Assembly: GCF_003967515.1 (NCBI RefSeq)
Contig: NZ_BIFQ01000002.1
Span: forward strand, 992,001-1,056,000
Length of the DNA: 64,000 nucleotides
Origin: Dictyobacter aurantiacus
Lineage (GTDB): Bacteria > Chloroflexota > Ktedonobacteria > Ktedonobacterales > Ktedonobacteraceae
Direction of reading: 5' to 3'
Positions 52,169 to 61,266 of this stretch are shown here, in pieces (the first letter of the stretch is position 1; the number at the start of each line of letters is the position of its first letter). The translations under genes were made by a program, and so were the position numbers. A model generated the notes under the pieces. That model did no database searches, was not told the DNA's origin, and saw only the letters and a program-made list of their open reading frames with translations.

Positions 52169-54022
52169 ATGAATTCAATACAATTTGATCAGATCTGCTG
52201 GCTATTGCTCGCATTTATACTCTGCTTCGCGGGCAGCCTGCTCTTATGTGGCCTTGCCCGCAAGCTCTTCCCCACGTTTCGCAGTGGCGAGCATAAACCG
52301 GGCACGCATCGCACAGATATGCCAACAAGCAGTGGACGGGCCATTAAAACGGTTGAGCTCCCATTAGTCGGTGGACCAGCCTTTACCATAGCCATTGTTG
52401 GCAGCGGGATCAGCGCTGGCTATATTTTAAATCTCAATCAAAATCAATGGAACCTTCTCTTGATCGGTTTAGGGGCAACCATCGGTTACGCCCTTGTCGG
52501 CTTTCTGGATGACTGGCGTAAAGTCTATAGCAATCAAGGGTTATCCGAAAGGGCGAAATTTGCCGGCGTCTTCCTGGTCTCGGTAGCCGCCGCTGTTTGT
52601 TACTTCTTTCTATTTTCGGCGGGACAAGAATCCTACAGCCTGTGGAAGGATCTGCCGATTCTGGGGCGGCTAATCTGTAGCAGTTCGGTAGCGGTCGACC
52701 AGCCTTGCCGGGTCGTTTTTCCACAACTGGCCTACTTTGGCTGGTTTATCTTCCTGGTCCTGCTGGTAGGCTTCACCGGCACGGCAACCGCCGTATCGGT
52801 CGATTTCAGCGATGGCTTTGATGGGCTCTCCGGTGGACTGGTTGTTAGCGCCGCCATCGCGCTGGCCCTGGCCATTACCGGCCGTTTAAGTGATCTTGGA
52901 ACGCATCCCGAGGGCATCGTACTGGAGCTACTGGCCTTGGTCTGCGCGGGAGGGGTGCTGGGATTCCTCCCCTGGTGCTGGCCCTCGTCGTGGGCGGCCA
53001 GGCGTAGCGGCGTCGTCAAGCGGCGCGCCCGCATCATCATGGGGGATAGTGGAGCACTGGCACTGGGCGGTCTGCTGGCCATCATCGCCCTCTTCTCACG
53101 CAATGAAATCCTGCTGCTCACCACCATTGGAGGAGTCTTCGTACTGGAGGCGCTCTCGGTCATCGTCTCCACCCGCATTCTCACACCATTCTATCGTCGC
53201 CGCTTAAGGATTCTACGCTTCGAGAATAAAAAGGAATTCGTACCGCACACCGAGTTTCCGCTGCCATTTCTGGCCGCGCCCCTGCACCATCACTTCGACC
53301 TGTTAGGATGGGACAGAAAACAGCTCGTCTACTGTGCATGGACGTTGGGAGCGATCTTCGCGGGACTGAGCGTGCTGATTTCGGTAGACACCATCAGCTG
53401 GCAGCGCTACCTGGCCCGCTTTCTGGGCTTCGTTCTGATGGCGGTTATCTGGTCCAGCGGTACCTGGTCCAAATGTTACTTTGTCGGCAAACAATCACTA
53501 GCCGGGCGCAACCGGCACCGCCGCCTGGCCCTATACTATGGTTATCCCTTGAGCATTATGGGGATCAACCTCTATCATCACGTTGAGAGCATCGAAGCCA
53601 GTGAAGATGTGATTGAGACGCCGGCCGAAGAACTGGCCCTGTGGCAGCGCATGACGATCTTTGATGCGCGCGCCATGCTCGGGCTCTATTGCTATCGTGC
53701 AGGCTACTATCCAGCCGCCATGGCTCAGTGGAGCCGCATTCCTGAACGCAACCGCAAATTGCGTCCCGAAATCGTTATCCTCTTGAATGAGGTCGATAAT
53801 CGCCTGGCGCTGGAAAAGCAGGAGACCCAGCCGATGCGCCGCGATCAGCTACGAGCCAGGATCGAAGAGAACAAGCAACCCATCTTTACCGGAAACTTAC
53901 CGCCAGCGGATATGCCTAATCCATATGAGCCTATCAGCGAAGAAGAGATGAGCACTGGAAACATCGACGCGCCATGGAAAACCCTGGTGCCAGACAATAA
54001 AGCTGAACGCGATCAGGGCTGA
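52169..54022 (+). CDS. mraY: Phospho-N-acetylmuramoyl-pentapeptide-transferase with long C-terminal extension
   Basis: Makes lipid I by moving phospho-MurNAc-pentapeptide to undecaprenyl phosphate at the inner face of the membrane. Motifs: FLDDWRK (Asp-Asp), VDFSDGFDGLSGG, IMGDSGALALGG and the MraY-specific PLHHHFDLLGW. The usual ten transmembrane segments fill about residues 1-435. The protein is 617 residues against roughly 320-360 for the family: from about 436 a soluble tail (FDARAMLGLYCYRAGYYPAAMAQWSRIPERN) of TPR-like look is added. Other cell-wall genes are not adjacent. Confidence 0.9.
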   Translation: MNSIQFDQICWLLLAFILCFAGSLLLCGLARKLFPTFRSGEHKPGTHRTDMPTSSGRAIKTVELPLVGGPAFTIAIVGSGISAGYILNLNQNQWNLLLIGLGATIGYALVGFLDDWRKVYSNQGLSERAKFAGVFLVSVAAAVCYFFLFSAGQESYSLWKDLPILGRLICSSSVAVDQPCRVVFPQLAYFGWFIFLVLLVGFTGTATAVSVDFSDGFDGLSGGLVVSAAIALALAITGRLSDLGTHPEGIVLELLALVCAGGVLGFLPWCWPSSWAARRSGVVKRRARIIMGDSGALALGGLLAIIALFSRNEILLLTTIGGVFVLEALSVIVSTRILTPFYRRRLRILRFENKKEFVPHTEFPLPFLAAPLHHHFDLLGWDRKQLVYCAWTLGAIFAGLSVLISVDTISWQRYLARFLGFVLMAVIWSSGTWSKCYFVGKQSLAGRNRHRRLALYYGYPLSIMGINLYHHVESIEASEDVIETPAEELALWQRMTIFDARAMLGLYCYRAGYYPAAMAQWSRIPERNRKLRPEIVILLNEVDNRLALEKQETQPMRRDQLRARIEENKQPIFTGNLPPADMPNPYEPISEEEMSTGNIDAPWKTLVPDNKAERDQG

Positions 54023-54056
54023 TAACGACAAAACAAAGTCGGGGCAAGCCCGCCAC

Positions 54057-55757
54057 CTACTGGCATTGCCAGGTGATGGTGATGTCGATAGCATTGTGCG
54101 GGCCCTGGATGGTAAAACGCGCGCTCTTGCTGGTCTGACCGCCATTTCCGAAGCCGCAGCGCAAAGCTACGGTAGCATTTACCATCTGTGAATTCTGGGC
54201 TCCCACGGTCCCCTGATTATTGTCACCATCCTCAGAATTAATCGAACCGAGATAATTCGGAAGATTCGAGGTAGCGACCCAGTGCACATCGTTATTGCTA
54301 CGGTTGGTCAGGGTAATCGGGCAGTTCGCCAGGCCGAAGCCCATCGTCGAGCAACCGTCCAGGTTTTGAAATGAGGTCTTATCCGCCTGCAATAGCTGAG
54401 AGACGGCAACAGCGGTCGCTGTGGCGGCAATATGCTGCTGCGTCACCGCGGTTGCCGTGGCATTGAGATGGGTCTGGGCCTGCGCGGTCCCGGTGACATC
54501 GCGCTGCGTCACCGCCGTCTGGGTAGCGCTGATATTATGCAGTGACCTGGCTACCGCTGTCTGCGTTGCCGCGTGATCTGGCGCAGCGAAAAGGTCCAGT
54601 TTCCCTAAAGGGTGGCTTAAGGTAAAGGCATAGGCCCAACCGGCGCCACCCACCAGCAGGACCAGCGCGGCCAGGAAAATCAAGGTCATCTTACGCGTCG
54701 AGAAATCTTGCGCAGGCTGGAAACGCCGATAGGGCACAGGAGTGACAGCATCCTGCCGTTGCGCGGCCCCCCCACCGGAAATGGCTATGGTGGGGGTACT
54801 ATGCTCCATCAGCGCGAGGCGTACCGGCGCGGCATTGTCCTCATCGGAACCTTTGTTAGGCATCAGCCAGGGGAGCCTGCCGGAGGCGCTAGCCTGCAGG
54901 GACTTCTGGAGAGCCTGGGCAAAATCAAACACCGAAGGGAAGCGATCTTCAGGCTGCTTGGCCAGCGCGCGTAGTAAAACAGCATCAACGCCGGGAGGAA
55001 GTGCAGGATTCAAGCGTGATGGTGGTTCCGGTGGCACGTGCATATGCTTATACATGATCTGGCCTGGCGCGCCATCAAAGGGCGGCTGACCAACCAACAG
55101 TTCATAAGCCATGATCGCCAGCGCATACTGATCGGTAGCGAAGACGGGATGGCCATCCCACTGCTCCGGAGCCATGTATGTCAATGTGCCACGAATGGTC
55201 TGGCTGGTATGCGAAGTGACCAGCAGGGAGCGGGCCACGCCGAAGTCCGCCAGCAGTAGGTCCGGTTGTGAGGGCTGCTCGGGCCGGATGCGCAGGAGAA
55301 AGTTGTCTGGCTTCACATCCTGGTGCACGATACCCTGGCTGTGCGCATGCTGCAGGGCGCCCGCAGCCTGAGAAATAAGGCGCGCTACCTCTAACGACGG
55401 CAATAAATCATGCTCATCACGATCCCTCACCCATTGATAGAGCGAACCCTCGGGTCGATAGGGCATCACCATATAGGTCAGGGTGGCGCCATTGACATCT
55501 TGCTCGCCATAATCGAACAGCGGTAGGATCGCCGGATGATCCAGGCTAGCGATGGCATGCATCTCACGCTCAAAAAGCTGAGTTGATTTCTGAACGTTTT
55601 CTGATGCGCGATACATAGGAGAATCGTTCCGCACCACTTTTACCGCCACACGTCTCTTAATACGCGTGTCATCCGCCAGGTAGACCTCACCCATACCGCC
55701 GCTTCCCAGCTGCTGCTGCAGGCGATAGCGACCAAGGTATATTCCTTCTAACGCCAT
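54057..55757 (-). CDS. Membrane Ser/Thr protein kinase with extracytoplasmic domain
   Basis: A Hanks-type (PknB-like) kinase of 566 residues. G-loop LGSGGMGEVYLA, catalytic Lys40 in VAVKVV, catalytic loop HQDVKPDN (145-152) where HRD is usual, DFG at 171-173 and the APEQWDG segment. A linker leads to one transmembrane segment (LIFLAALVLLVGGAGWAYAF, about 355-380), an Ala/Thr repeat stalk (TQTAV, TATAV units) and a roughly 110-residue beta-rich outer domain. The HRD-to-HQD change marks it as a non-RD kinase, likely not needing activation-loop phosphorylation. Convergent with mraY. Confidence 0.93.
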   Translation of the reverse strand: MALEGIYLGRYRLQQQLGSGGMGEVYLADDTRIKRRVAVKVVRNDSPMYRASENVQKSTQLFEREMHAIASLDHPAILPLFDYGEQDVNGATLTYMVMPYRPEGSLYQWVRDRDEHDLLPSLEVARLISQAAGALQHAHSQGIVHQDVKPDNFLLRIRPEQPSQPDLLLADFGVARSLLVTSHTSQTIRGTLTYMAPEQWDGHPVFATDQYALAIMAYELLVGQPPFDGAPGQIMYKHMHVPPEPPSRLNPALPPGVDAVLLRALAKQPEDRFPSVFDFAQALQKSLQASASGRLPWLMPNKGSDEDNAAPVRLALMEHSTPTIAISGGGAAQRQDAVTPVPYRRFQPAQDFSTRKMTLIFLAALVLLVGGAGWAYAFTLSHPLGKLDLFAAPDHAATQTAVARSLHNISATQTAVTQRDVTGTAQAQTHLNATATAVTQQHIAATATAVAVSQLLQADKTSFQNLDGCSTMGFGLANCPITLTNRSNNDVHWVATSNLPNYLGSINSEDGDNNQGTVGAQNSQMVNATVALRCGFGNGGQTSKSARFTIQGPHNAIDITITWQCQ

Positions 55758-55914
55758 ATCACTTCACTCTCCCTGGAATTCTCAGAAGATCAATGCCCAA
55801 ATTTTATTAGCGCCTATCGACCTTAATGAAAATACTATCATCAATATAACACACAATGATACAAAGTTCATAATAAATAAGCAAATGAGTACTTTATAAT
55901 AAAACGTGGGCGCC

Positions 55915-56290
55915 AGCAGAATTTGGCGCCCACGACCGGGCGGCCGCTGCGCGGCCGCCCGGGGTTTTCTGTGTTGGTGCAACAGGGGCGCTTTCGCGCC
56001 CCTGTTGCACCAACACAGAAACGGTTTTTGGGCCCCTGTTGCACCATTCTAGAAGCGGCTTTTGGGCCTCTGTTGCACCAACACAAAAACGGCTTTTGGG
56101 CCCCTGTTGCACCATTCTAGAAGCGGCTTTTGGGCCTCTGTTGCACCAACACAAAAACGGCTTTTGGGCCCCTGTTGCATCAACACAGAAACGGTTTTTG
56201 TGCCCCTGCTGCACTATTCTAGAAGCGGCTTTTGGGCCTCTGCTGCACCATTCTAGAAGCGGCTTTTGAGCACCAGAGATATCTATGTGA
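55915..56290. repeat. Palindrome element copy 14 with 34-bp tandem array
   Basis: GC-rich hairpin 55936-55962 (12-bp stem, TGC loop) built on GCGGCCGC, then perfect hairpin 55966-56021 (26-bp stem, TTTC loop). Then seven 34-bp units start at 56022, 56056, 56090, 56124, 56158, 56192 and 56226, plus a partial at 56260. Units alternate two 3' halves (ATTCTAGAAG or AACACAAAAA) after a shared CTGTTGCACC core, which is the hairpin's right arm. Apparent ORFs here are repeat translations. Confidence 0.85.
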
Positions 56291-56326
56291 AGCAACATTT
56301 GTGCATCGGAGATATCTCAATGCTAG

Positions 56327-58840
56327 TTATCGGGTAACGATGTTGATCAGGCGACCGGGTACGTAGATGATGTTCTGGATGGGATGTTCGGCGATATAGC
56401 GCTGGATGCGGGTGGTGCTGATCGCCTGTTGCTTGATGATTGCTTCAGGGGCGTCAGCGCTGACCTCGATGCGGTCGCGGACGCGTCCATCGACCTGGAT
56501 GGGCAACCAGAACATCTCTTGCTGAATGGCCTCAGGATCGTAGATGGGCCAGGAAACTGTATGGATCGAACTGGCATGGCCGGTCTGCTCCCACAATTCC
56601 TCGCTGATAAAAGGAGCGATCGGGGCCAGCAGCAGCAGCAGCGTCTCGATCTCCTGGTCCGTAGTATGGGCTTTGCGCGTCAGGGCGTTCAGGTACTCCA
56701 TCAGGGTGGCGATGGCGGTATTATATTTGAAAGCCTGCAGATCTTCGGTGACGCGTTTCATTGTGACGTGCAGCATACGCTGTTCCTCGCGCGCCGCCGG
56801 TTGTTGCATTGCAGTTGACTGCCGGTGTTGCCGTACCAACTGCCAGACGCGGTCCAGGAAGCGCACCACGCCGCCGATATTGCGATCACTGAAATCGCCA
56901 TCGGCCTCGTAGGGTCCCATAAACATCAGGTACATGCGGAAGGCGTCCGCGCCCAGGTGCTCGATGTAGTGATCGGGATTAATCACGTTCCCGCGCGACT
57001 TGGAGATCTTGGCGCCGTCACGGGTAATGGTGCCGTTGGCGCGAAAGCGCCGGAACGGCTCGCTGAACTCCAGCAAACCCAGATCGTGCAGGGCCATGGC
57101 GATGAAACGCACATACATCAGGTGCAACACGCTGTGGTCCGCGCCCCCGATGCACATATCCACCGGCAGCCAGCGCCTCGTCATCTCGGGATTCCAGGCC
57201 TCCTGTTGATCGTTTGAAGAGGAATAGCGCAGGTAGTACCAGGCGGAATCCAGAAAGTTGTCGCTGACATCGGTCTCACGGCGGGCCGGCTGGCCGCAGA
57301 CGGGACAGGTCGTGTTGACAAAATCCTCGATAGCCGCTAGGGGAGAGACACCGGTGCCAGTTGGCATCCACTGCTCCACGTCAGGCAGCAGGACCGGCAG
57401 CTGGTCGTCGGGGACCGGCACCGCCCCGTGCTCGGAACAATAGATGATCGGGATGGGCGGCCCCCAGTAGCGCTGGCGGCTGATCAGCCAGTCGCGCAGG
57501 CGATATTTTATGCTGCGTCTTCCCAGCTGTCGCTGCTCAAACCAATCGCAGATGGCCTCCTGAGCCTGCGCTGAAGGCATGCCGGTATACGCGCCCGAAT
57601 CTACCAGCATGCCTGCCTGTGTGAATGCCTCCGTCATGGTCGCGGCATCGACTGTTGGTTCCGAAGACGGCTGCACCACCACGTGTACGGGCAGATTCTC
57701 CTGGCGCGCAAAGGTAAAGTCGCGCTCATCGTGCGCCGGCACGCCCATCACAGCACCAGCGCCATAGCCCTCCAGCACAAAATCAGCGATCCAGATCGGA
57801 ATGCGTTCACCCGAGAACGGATGGATAGCATATGCGCCAGTAAAGGCACCGGTCATCGTCTGCTCCTGCTGCGTGCGCAGACTGTTCACCGTCTCCTGGT
57901 ATGCTCTGACGCGATCGCGATAAGAAGACGCCGTAATTTCAGTCACCAGCGCATGATGGGGTGCCAGCGCCACAAAGGTCATGCCAGCGATGGTATCGGG
58001 GCGGGTTGTATAGACCTCAACATAACTACCAGGCTTCCCATCGATCTCCATGCGGAACTCCAGCCCCTGCGAACGACCGATCCAGTTGCGCTGGCTGGCC
58101 TTCACGCGCTCGCTCCAATCCAGGCTATCCAGGTTATCCAGCAGGCGTCCCGCATAATTGGTCAGCTTCAAAAACCACTGCTCCAGCCAGCGCCGCTCCA
58201 CGATAGAGTCGCAGCGCTCGCAACGGCCATTGATCACCTGCTCATCGGCCAGCACGGTCTTATCATGGGGACACCAGTTGACAGGGGCAGCCTTACGCTC
58301 GGCCAGTCCCCCCTTAAACAGCTGCACAAAGATCCACTGCGTCCAGCGATAATAATCAGGATCGGTAGTATTCAACTCATGCGACCAGTCAAAGCGATTG
58401 CCCATGCGCTTCAATTGTTGCTCGCGAAAATGCTCAACATTATGGGCCGTCAGAATGCGCGGATGGATGCCGCGCTTGATGGCAAAATTCTCGCTATGGA
58501 TGCCAAAGGCATCAAAGCCGATCGGCTCAAAGACGGAGTGGCCCTGCATCGCCATCAAGCGACCATGCAGGTCCGAGCCCACATAGGAATAAAAATTGCC
58601 CACGTGCAACCCCTCGGCGGAGGGATAGGGGAACATCATCAGATTGTAGTAGGGGCGTGGCGCCTGCCGCAGGTCCACCTGATAAATCTTCTGCTCCTCC
58701 CAACGAGCGCGCCACTTCGCCTCAAAACGAGCAAAGTCATAACGGGGAGCACGAATACGCTTTATCGCCTGCTCAGCAGCCGACTCGGTAGGGATTGGTG
58801 CTGCGCCAGTAACAGCGGCGGGAAATCTCGCTTCAGACAC
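56327..58840 (-). CDS. leuS: Leucyl-tRNA synthetase
   Basis: Class I aminoacyl-tRNA synthetase of 837 residues that charges tRNA-Leu. The HIGH region reads GLHVGN (the final His replaced by Asn) within PYPSAEGLHVGNFYSYV; the KMSKS loop is KISKSRGN. FEPIGFDAFGIHSENFAIK replaces the more common GWDAFGLPAEQYAIK. The editing domain with TTRPDTIAGMTFVALAP and the zinc-type CPHDKTVLADEQVINGRCERC segment are present. It is controlled by an upstream T-box leader. The neighbouring leuCD genes make this a leucine-related area. Confidence 0.96.
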   Translation of the reverse strand: MSEARFPAAVTGAAPIPTESAAEQAIKRIRAPRYDFARFEAKWRARWEEQKIYQVDLRQAPRPYYNLMMFPYPSAEGLHVGNFYSYVGSDLHGRLMAMQGHSVFEPIGFDAFGIHSENFAIKRGIHPRILTAHNVEHFREQQLKRMGNRFDWSHELNTTDPDYYRWTQWIFVQLFKGGLAERKAAPVNWCPHDKTVLADEQVINGRCERCDSIVERRWLEQWFLKLTNYAGRLLDNLDSLDWSERVKASQRNWIGRSQGLEFRMEIDGKPGSYVEVYTTRPDTIAGMTFVALAPHHALVTEITASSYRDRVRAYQETVNSLRTQQEQTMTGAFTGAYAIHPFSGERIPIWIADFVLEGYGAGAVMGVPAHDERDFTFARQENLPVHVVVQPSSEPTVDAATMTEAFTQAGMLVDSGAYTGMPSAQAQEAICDWFEQRQLGRRSIKYRLRDWLISRQRYWGPPIPIIYCSEHGAVPVPDDQLPVLLPDVEQWMPTGTGVSPLAAIEDFVNTTCPVCGQPARRETDVSDNFLDSAWYYLRYSSSNDQQEAWNPEMTRRWLPVDMCIGGADHSVLHLMYVRFIAMALHDLGLLEFSEPFRRFRANGTITRDGAKISKSRGNVINPDHYIEHLGADAFRMYLMFMGPYEADGDFSDRNIGGVVRFLDRVWQLVRQHRQSTAMQQPAAREEQRMLHVTMKRVTEDLQAFKYNTAIATLMEYLNALTRKAHTTDQEIETLLLLLAPIAPFISEELWEQTGHASSIHTVSWPIYDPEAIQQEMFWLPIQVDGRVRDRIEVSADAPEAIIKQQAISTTRIQRYIAEHPIQNIIYVPGRLINIVTR

Positions 58841-58914
58841 AAGATCCTCCTTAATGAACTTAGAGAGAACATTGCGCGGAGGACCGGGTTCAGTGATGCG
58901 ACCGTAATCCAGGC

Positions 58915-59200
58915 ATCAAAAAAGCGCCCTCCGCCCTGGCAAGGGCGAAAAGTGCGCACAGACCCACTTTCGCGGTACCACCTTGTTCACCACCGCCTCG
59001 CGGCGACGGCCTTTTGGGTGCCAACACACCCGAACCCTATAACGGGAGTACCCGGAGCCAGCTACTTCCATCCCGCAGGATATTTCACCGGCACGGCTCG
59101 CAAGGGAGCTTCAGGTTGCTCTGAATACCAGCTCACACCAGCCGCTGGCTCTCTGTGATCCCCGACAACCCTACTTTCCTTGTTCAATGCCACACTGCTA
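58915..59200 (-). ncRNA. T-box riboswitch leader of leuS
   Basis: On the minus strand the 370-nt leader contains the T-box core GGTGGTACCGCG (58982-58971), which pairs with the tRNA acceptor end. Upstream is a Stem I-like region with AGAGAGCC (about 59150), and downstream the terminator CGCCCTTGCCAGGGCG followed by a T run at 58923-58918. Uncharged tRNA-Leu would stabilise the antiterminator and allow leuS transcription. The specifier triplet should be a Leu codon; I see a CTC in the right area but cannot fold it by eye with certainty. Confidence 0.88.
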
Positions 59201-59217
59201 TTTTTCTTTATATGCAT

Positions 59218-59246
59218 AAATTACCCAATCTCATGCGCTTTGTCAA
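59218..59246 (-). promoter_or_regulatory. leuS promoter
   Basis: Minus-strand TTGACA (59246-59241), a 17-bp spacer and TAATTT (59223-59218). The start site would lie near 59211, giving the T-box leader in full. Confidence 0.7.
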
Positions 59247-59292
59247 GTACATGGATAGTATTTCAGGTGTAGGGCAAGAAGACACCCAGGTC

Positions 59293-59326
59293 GTATAGAC
59301 CACTATACCAGAAAATATGGTATAGT
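59293..59326 (+). promoter_or_regulatory. GntR/NagR-DasR-like operator upstream of SIS gene
   Basis: Perfect dyad ACTATACCA (59302-59310) N7 TGGTATAGT (59318-59326), with an overlapping GTATAGACCACT (59293-59304). These resemble operators of aminosugar GntR regulators of the NagR/DasR group (consensus built on TGGTCTAGACCA). The regulator gene is not in this window. Confidence 0.5.
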
Positions 59327-59507
59327 AAGAAAAGCCAGATAAATCGCAAAAGGAAGGCAGATGCAGGGCAAATACAATTCGTAGACATTAATGGGAACAT
59401 TCTTTTCCGCTCTCGTTCTTAAATTGAATGTGGTGGCCCTTGCGGTCGATTCCCGTCGACGCACGTCCCGGTTCGTCGTTCATTTTAAATATAAAAGGGG
59501 ATTACAG

Positions 59508-60542
59508 ATGTCATCATTGTTAGAGCAGGAGATTCTGAGTCAACCCGAGGTTATTGCAGGGCTGTTGGATAAAGAGACGCGGCACATCCAGCAGATCGTG
59601 GCGCAGTTGCCAGCATTTGATTATATTTTGATCGCGGCCCGTGGCTCATCGGATCACGCGGCGACCTATGCCAAATATGCCTGGGAAACAATGGGTCGCT
59701 ATCCGGTCGCGCTGGCGGCGCCATCCGTACATACGCTGTATGACGCGCCTCCACGGATGAATAACGCGCTGGTTGTGGGCATCTCGCAATCCGGCCAATC
59801 GCCGGACATTGTGGCGGTGCTAGCAGAGGGCAAGCGCCAGGGACGGCCGACCATCGCCATCACCAATGATAGCAATTCAGCGCTGGCCAGGGCGGCCGAC
59901 CATGTGGTGGAGCTGCATGCTGGACAGGAGAAGAGCGTCGCCGCCACCAAAACGTATACCGCGCAGCTGGCGATCATGATGCTCTTCGCGGCCGCCTGGA
60001 GCGGCGATCAGCAGCGGCTGACCGAGCTGCAGCAGGTACCGGAAGCTATCGCGAAGGCGCTGCAGAGCGCTCCGGAGATCGCGCAACGCACAGAGCGCTA
60101 CCGCTACATGAACCAGTGCGTTGTGGTGGGGCGTGGCTACAACTACGCCACCTCTTTCGAACTGGCGCTCAAATTAAAGGAGCTCACCTATGTCATGGCC
60201 ACCGCCTACTCATCGGCGGACTTCCGCCATGGTCCCATCGCCACCGTCGAGGAGGAGTTGCCAACCATTCTGATCATGCCCAGCGGAGCCGCCTACGCCG
60301 ACATGGTCGAGCTGGCCCAGGATCTCCAGAAGCGCCAGGCAGAACTGCTGATCATCTCCGACGCCCAGGAGGCGCTCAAAATGGCCCAGACGCCCTTCGC
60401 CATGCCTACCGGCATACCCGAATGGCTCAGCCCGATCACCGCCATCATCCCTGGTCAGCTGTTTGGACTGCACCTGACCCTGACCAAGCGACTGCAGCCG
60501 GACACGCCCCGTGGCCTGAACAAGATTACTCTCACCCGTTAA
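59508..60542 (+). CDS. SIS-domain aminosugar isomerase/deaminase-like protein (GlmS C-terminal type)
   Basis: About 344 residues with two SIS domains, as in the isomerase half of GlmS but without the N-terminal glutaminase. Motifs: AARGSSDHAATYAKY, GISQSGQSPDIVAVL, ATKTYTAQLAIM, VVGRGYNYATSFELALKLKELTYVMATAYSSADFRHGPI. Such stand-alone forms deaminate or isomerise glucosamine 6-phosphate or related sugar phosphates in catabolism. The NagR/DasR-like operator upstream agrees. ATG 59508 has AAGGGGA 6 bases ahead; the frame extends to 59391. It is convergent with leuD. Confidence 0.87.
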   Translation: MSSLLEQEILSQPEVIAGLLDKETRHIQQIVAQLPAFDYILIAARGSSDHAATYAKYAWETMGRYPVALAAPSVHTLYDAPPRMNNALVVGISQSGQSPDIVAVLAEGKRQGRPTIAITNDSNSALARAADHVVELHAGQEKSVAATKTYTAQLAIMMLFAAAWSGDQQRLTELQQVPEAIAKALQSAPEIAQRTERYRYMNQCVVVGRGYNYATSFELALKLKELTYVMATAYSSADFRHGPIATVEEELPTILIMPSGAAYADMVELAQDLQKRQAELLIISDAQEALKMAQTPFAMPTGIPEWLSPITAIIPGQLFGLHLTLTKRLQPDTPRGLNKITLTR

Positions 60543-60544
60543 CA

Positions 60545-60596
60545 CGCACAAAAACTGCGGCCCTTTGATCAATCAAAGGGCCGCAGTTTTTGTGCG
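60545..60596. terminator. Two-way terminator between SIS gene and leuD
   Basis: Arms 60545-60569 and 60572-60596 pair perfectly over 25 bp with a 2-nt loop, and contain AAAAA/TTTTT runs. It lies between two convergent stop codons and has no family flanks. Confidence 0.85.
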
Positions 60597-60611
60597 CGGG
60601 AGAATAAGCGG

Positions 60612-61244
60612 TTAGCGGGCGATCAGCGAATCGGAAAAGAGCCAGGGAGCCTCCTGCCGACGACGCTGCTCATAGCTAGCGATATCATCTTTCATCTGCA
60701 GGGTCCAGCCGACCATGTCCAGTCCCTTCAACAGGCGCTCTTTCCTGAAGGCGTCGATCTCGAAACGGATCACCTCGCCGTTGGGACGCGTCACGGTCTG
60801 GGCAGCCAGGTCAATGTCCAGCGTATAGCCGGGATTGGCCTGCACCTCCGCCATCAGCGCGGTGACCACCGCCTCGGGGACCGCGATCGGCAGGATGCTG
60901 TTGCTGAAACAGTTGTTGTAGAAGATATCGGCGAAGCTGGGGGCGATAATGGCGCGAAAACCATACTCGGCCAGCGCCCAGGGAGCGTGCTCACGCGAGG
61001 AGCCACAACCGAAGTTATCACCAGCTACCAGAATGCTGGCCCCCTGGTAGCGCGGCTCATTCAGCACGAAATCCGGATTGGGCGTCTGCTGCTCATCCAG
61101 GTAACGCCAGTTGGCGAACAGGGCTTCGCCAAGACCGGTACGCTTGACCGTCTTCAGGAAGCGCGCAGGCAAGATCTCATCGGTATTGACGTTTACACGA
61201 TTCAGGGGCAGCACCAACCCATTATGTGTGGTAAATGGTTGCAT
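60612..61244 (-). CDS. leuD: 3-isopropylmalate dehydratase small subunit
   Basis: About 210 residues, the usual length for LeuD. Swivel-domain motifs: PLNRVNVNTDEILPARFLKT, VAGDNFGCGSSREHAPWAL and IIAPSFADIFYNNCFSNSILPI. With LeuC it interconverts 2- and 3-isopropylmalate in leucine synthesis. I chose ATG 61244 (MQPFTTHNG), the normal LeuD start; the frame runs on to 61403, overlapping leuC, but that extension has no family similarity. It follows leuC by 22 bases. Confidence 0.95.
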   Translation of the reverse strand: MQPFTTHNGLVLPLNRVNVNTDEILPARFLKTVKRTGLGEALFANWRYLDEQQTPNPDFVLNEPRYQGASILVAGDNFGCGSSREHAPWALAEYGFRAIIAPSFADIFYNNCFSNSILPIAVPEAVVTALMAEVQANPGYTLDIDLAAQTVTRPNGEVIRFEIDAFRKERLLKGLDMVGWTLQMKDDIASYEQRRRQEAPWLFSDSLIAR

Positions 61245-61266
61245 ATCTCTTCTTAGCTCCTCTTCA

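Noticed and set aside
55868..56298. Overlapping ORFs on both strands in the 34-bp array
   Set aside because: All are translations of the tandem repeat, with open frames in several phases at once.
57683..59158. Long ORF (491 codons) antisense to leuS
   Set aside because: It lies opposite a certain leuS and its T-box, has no family motifs and runs across the terminator; it arises from codon bias of leuS.
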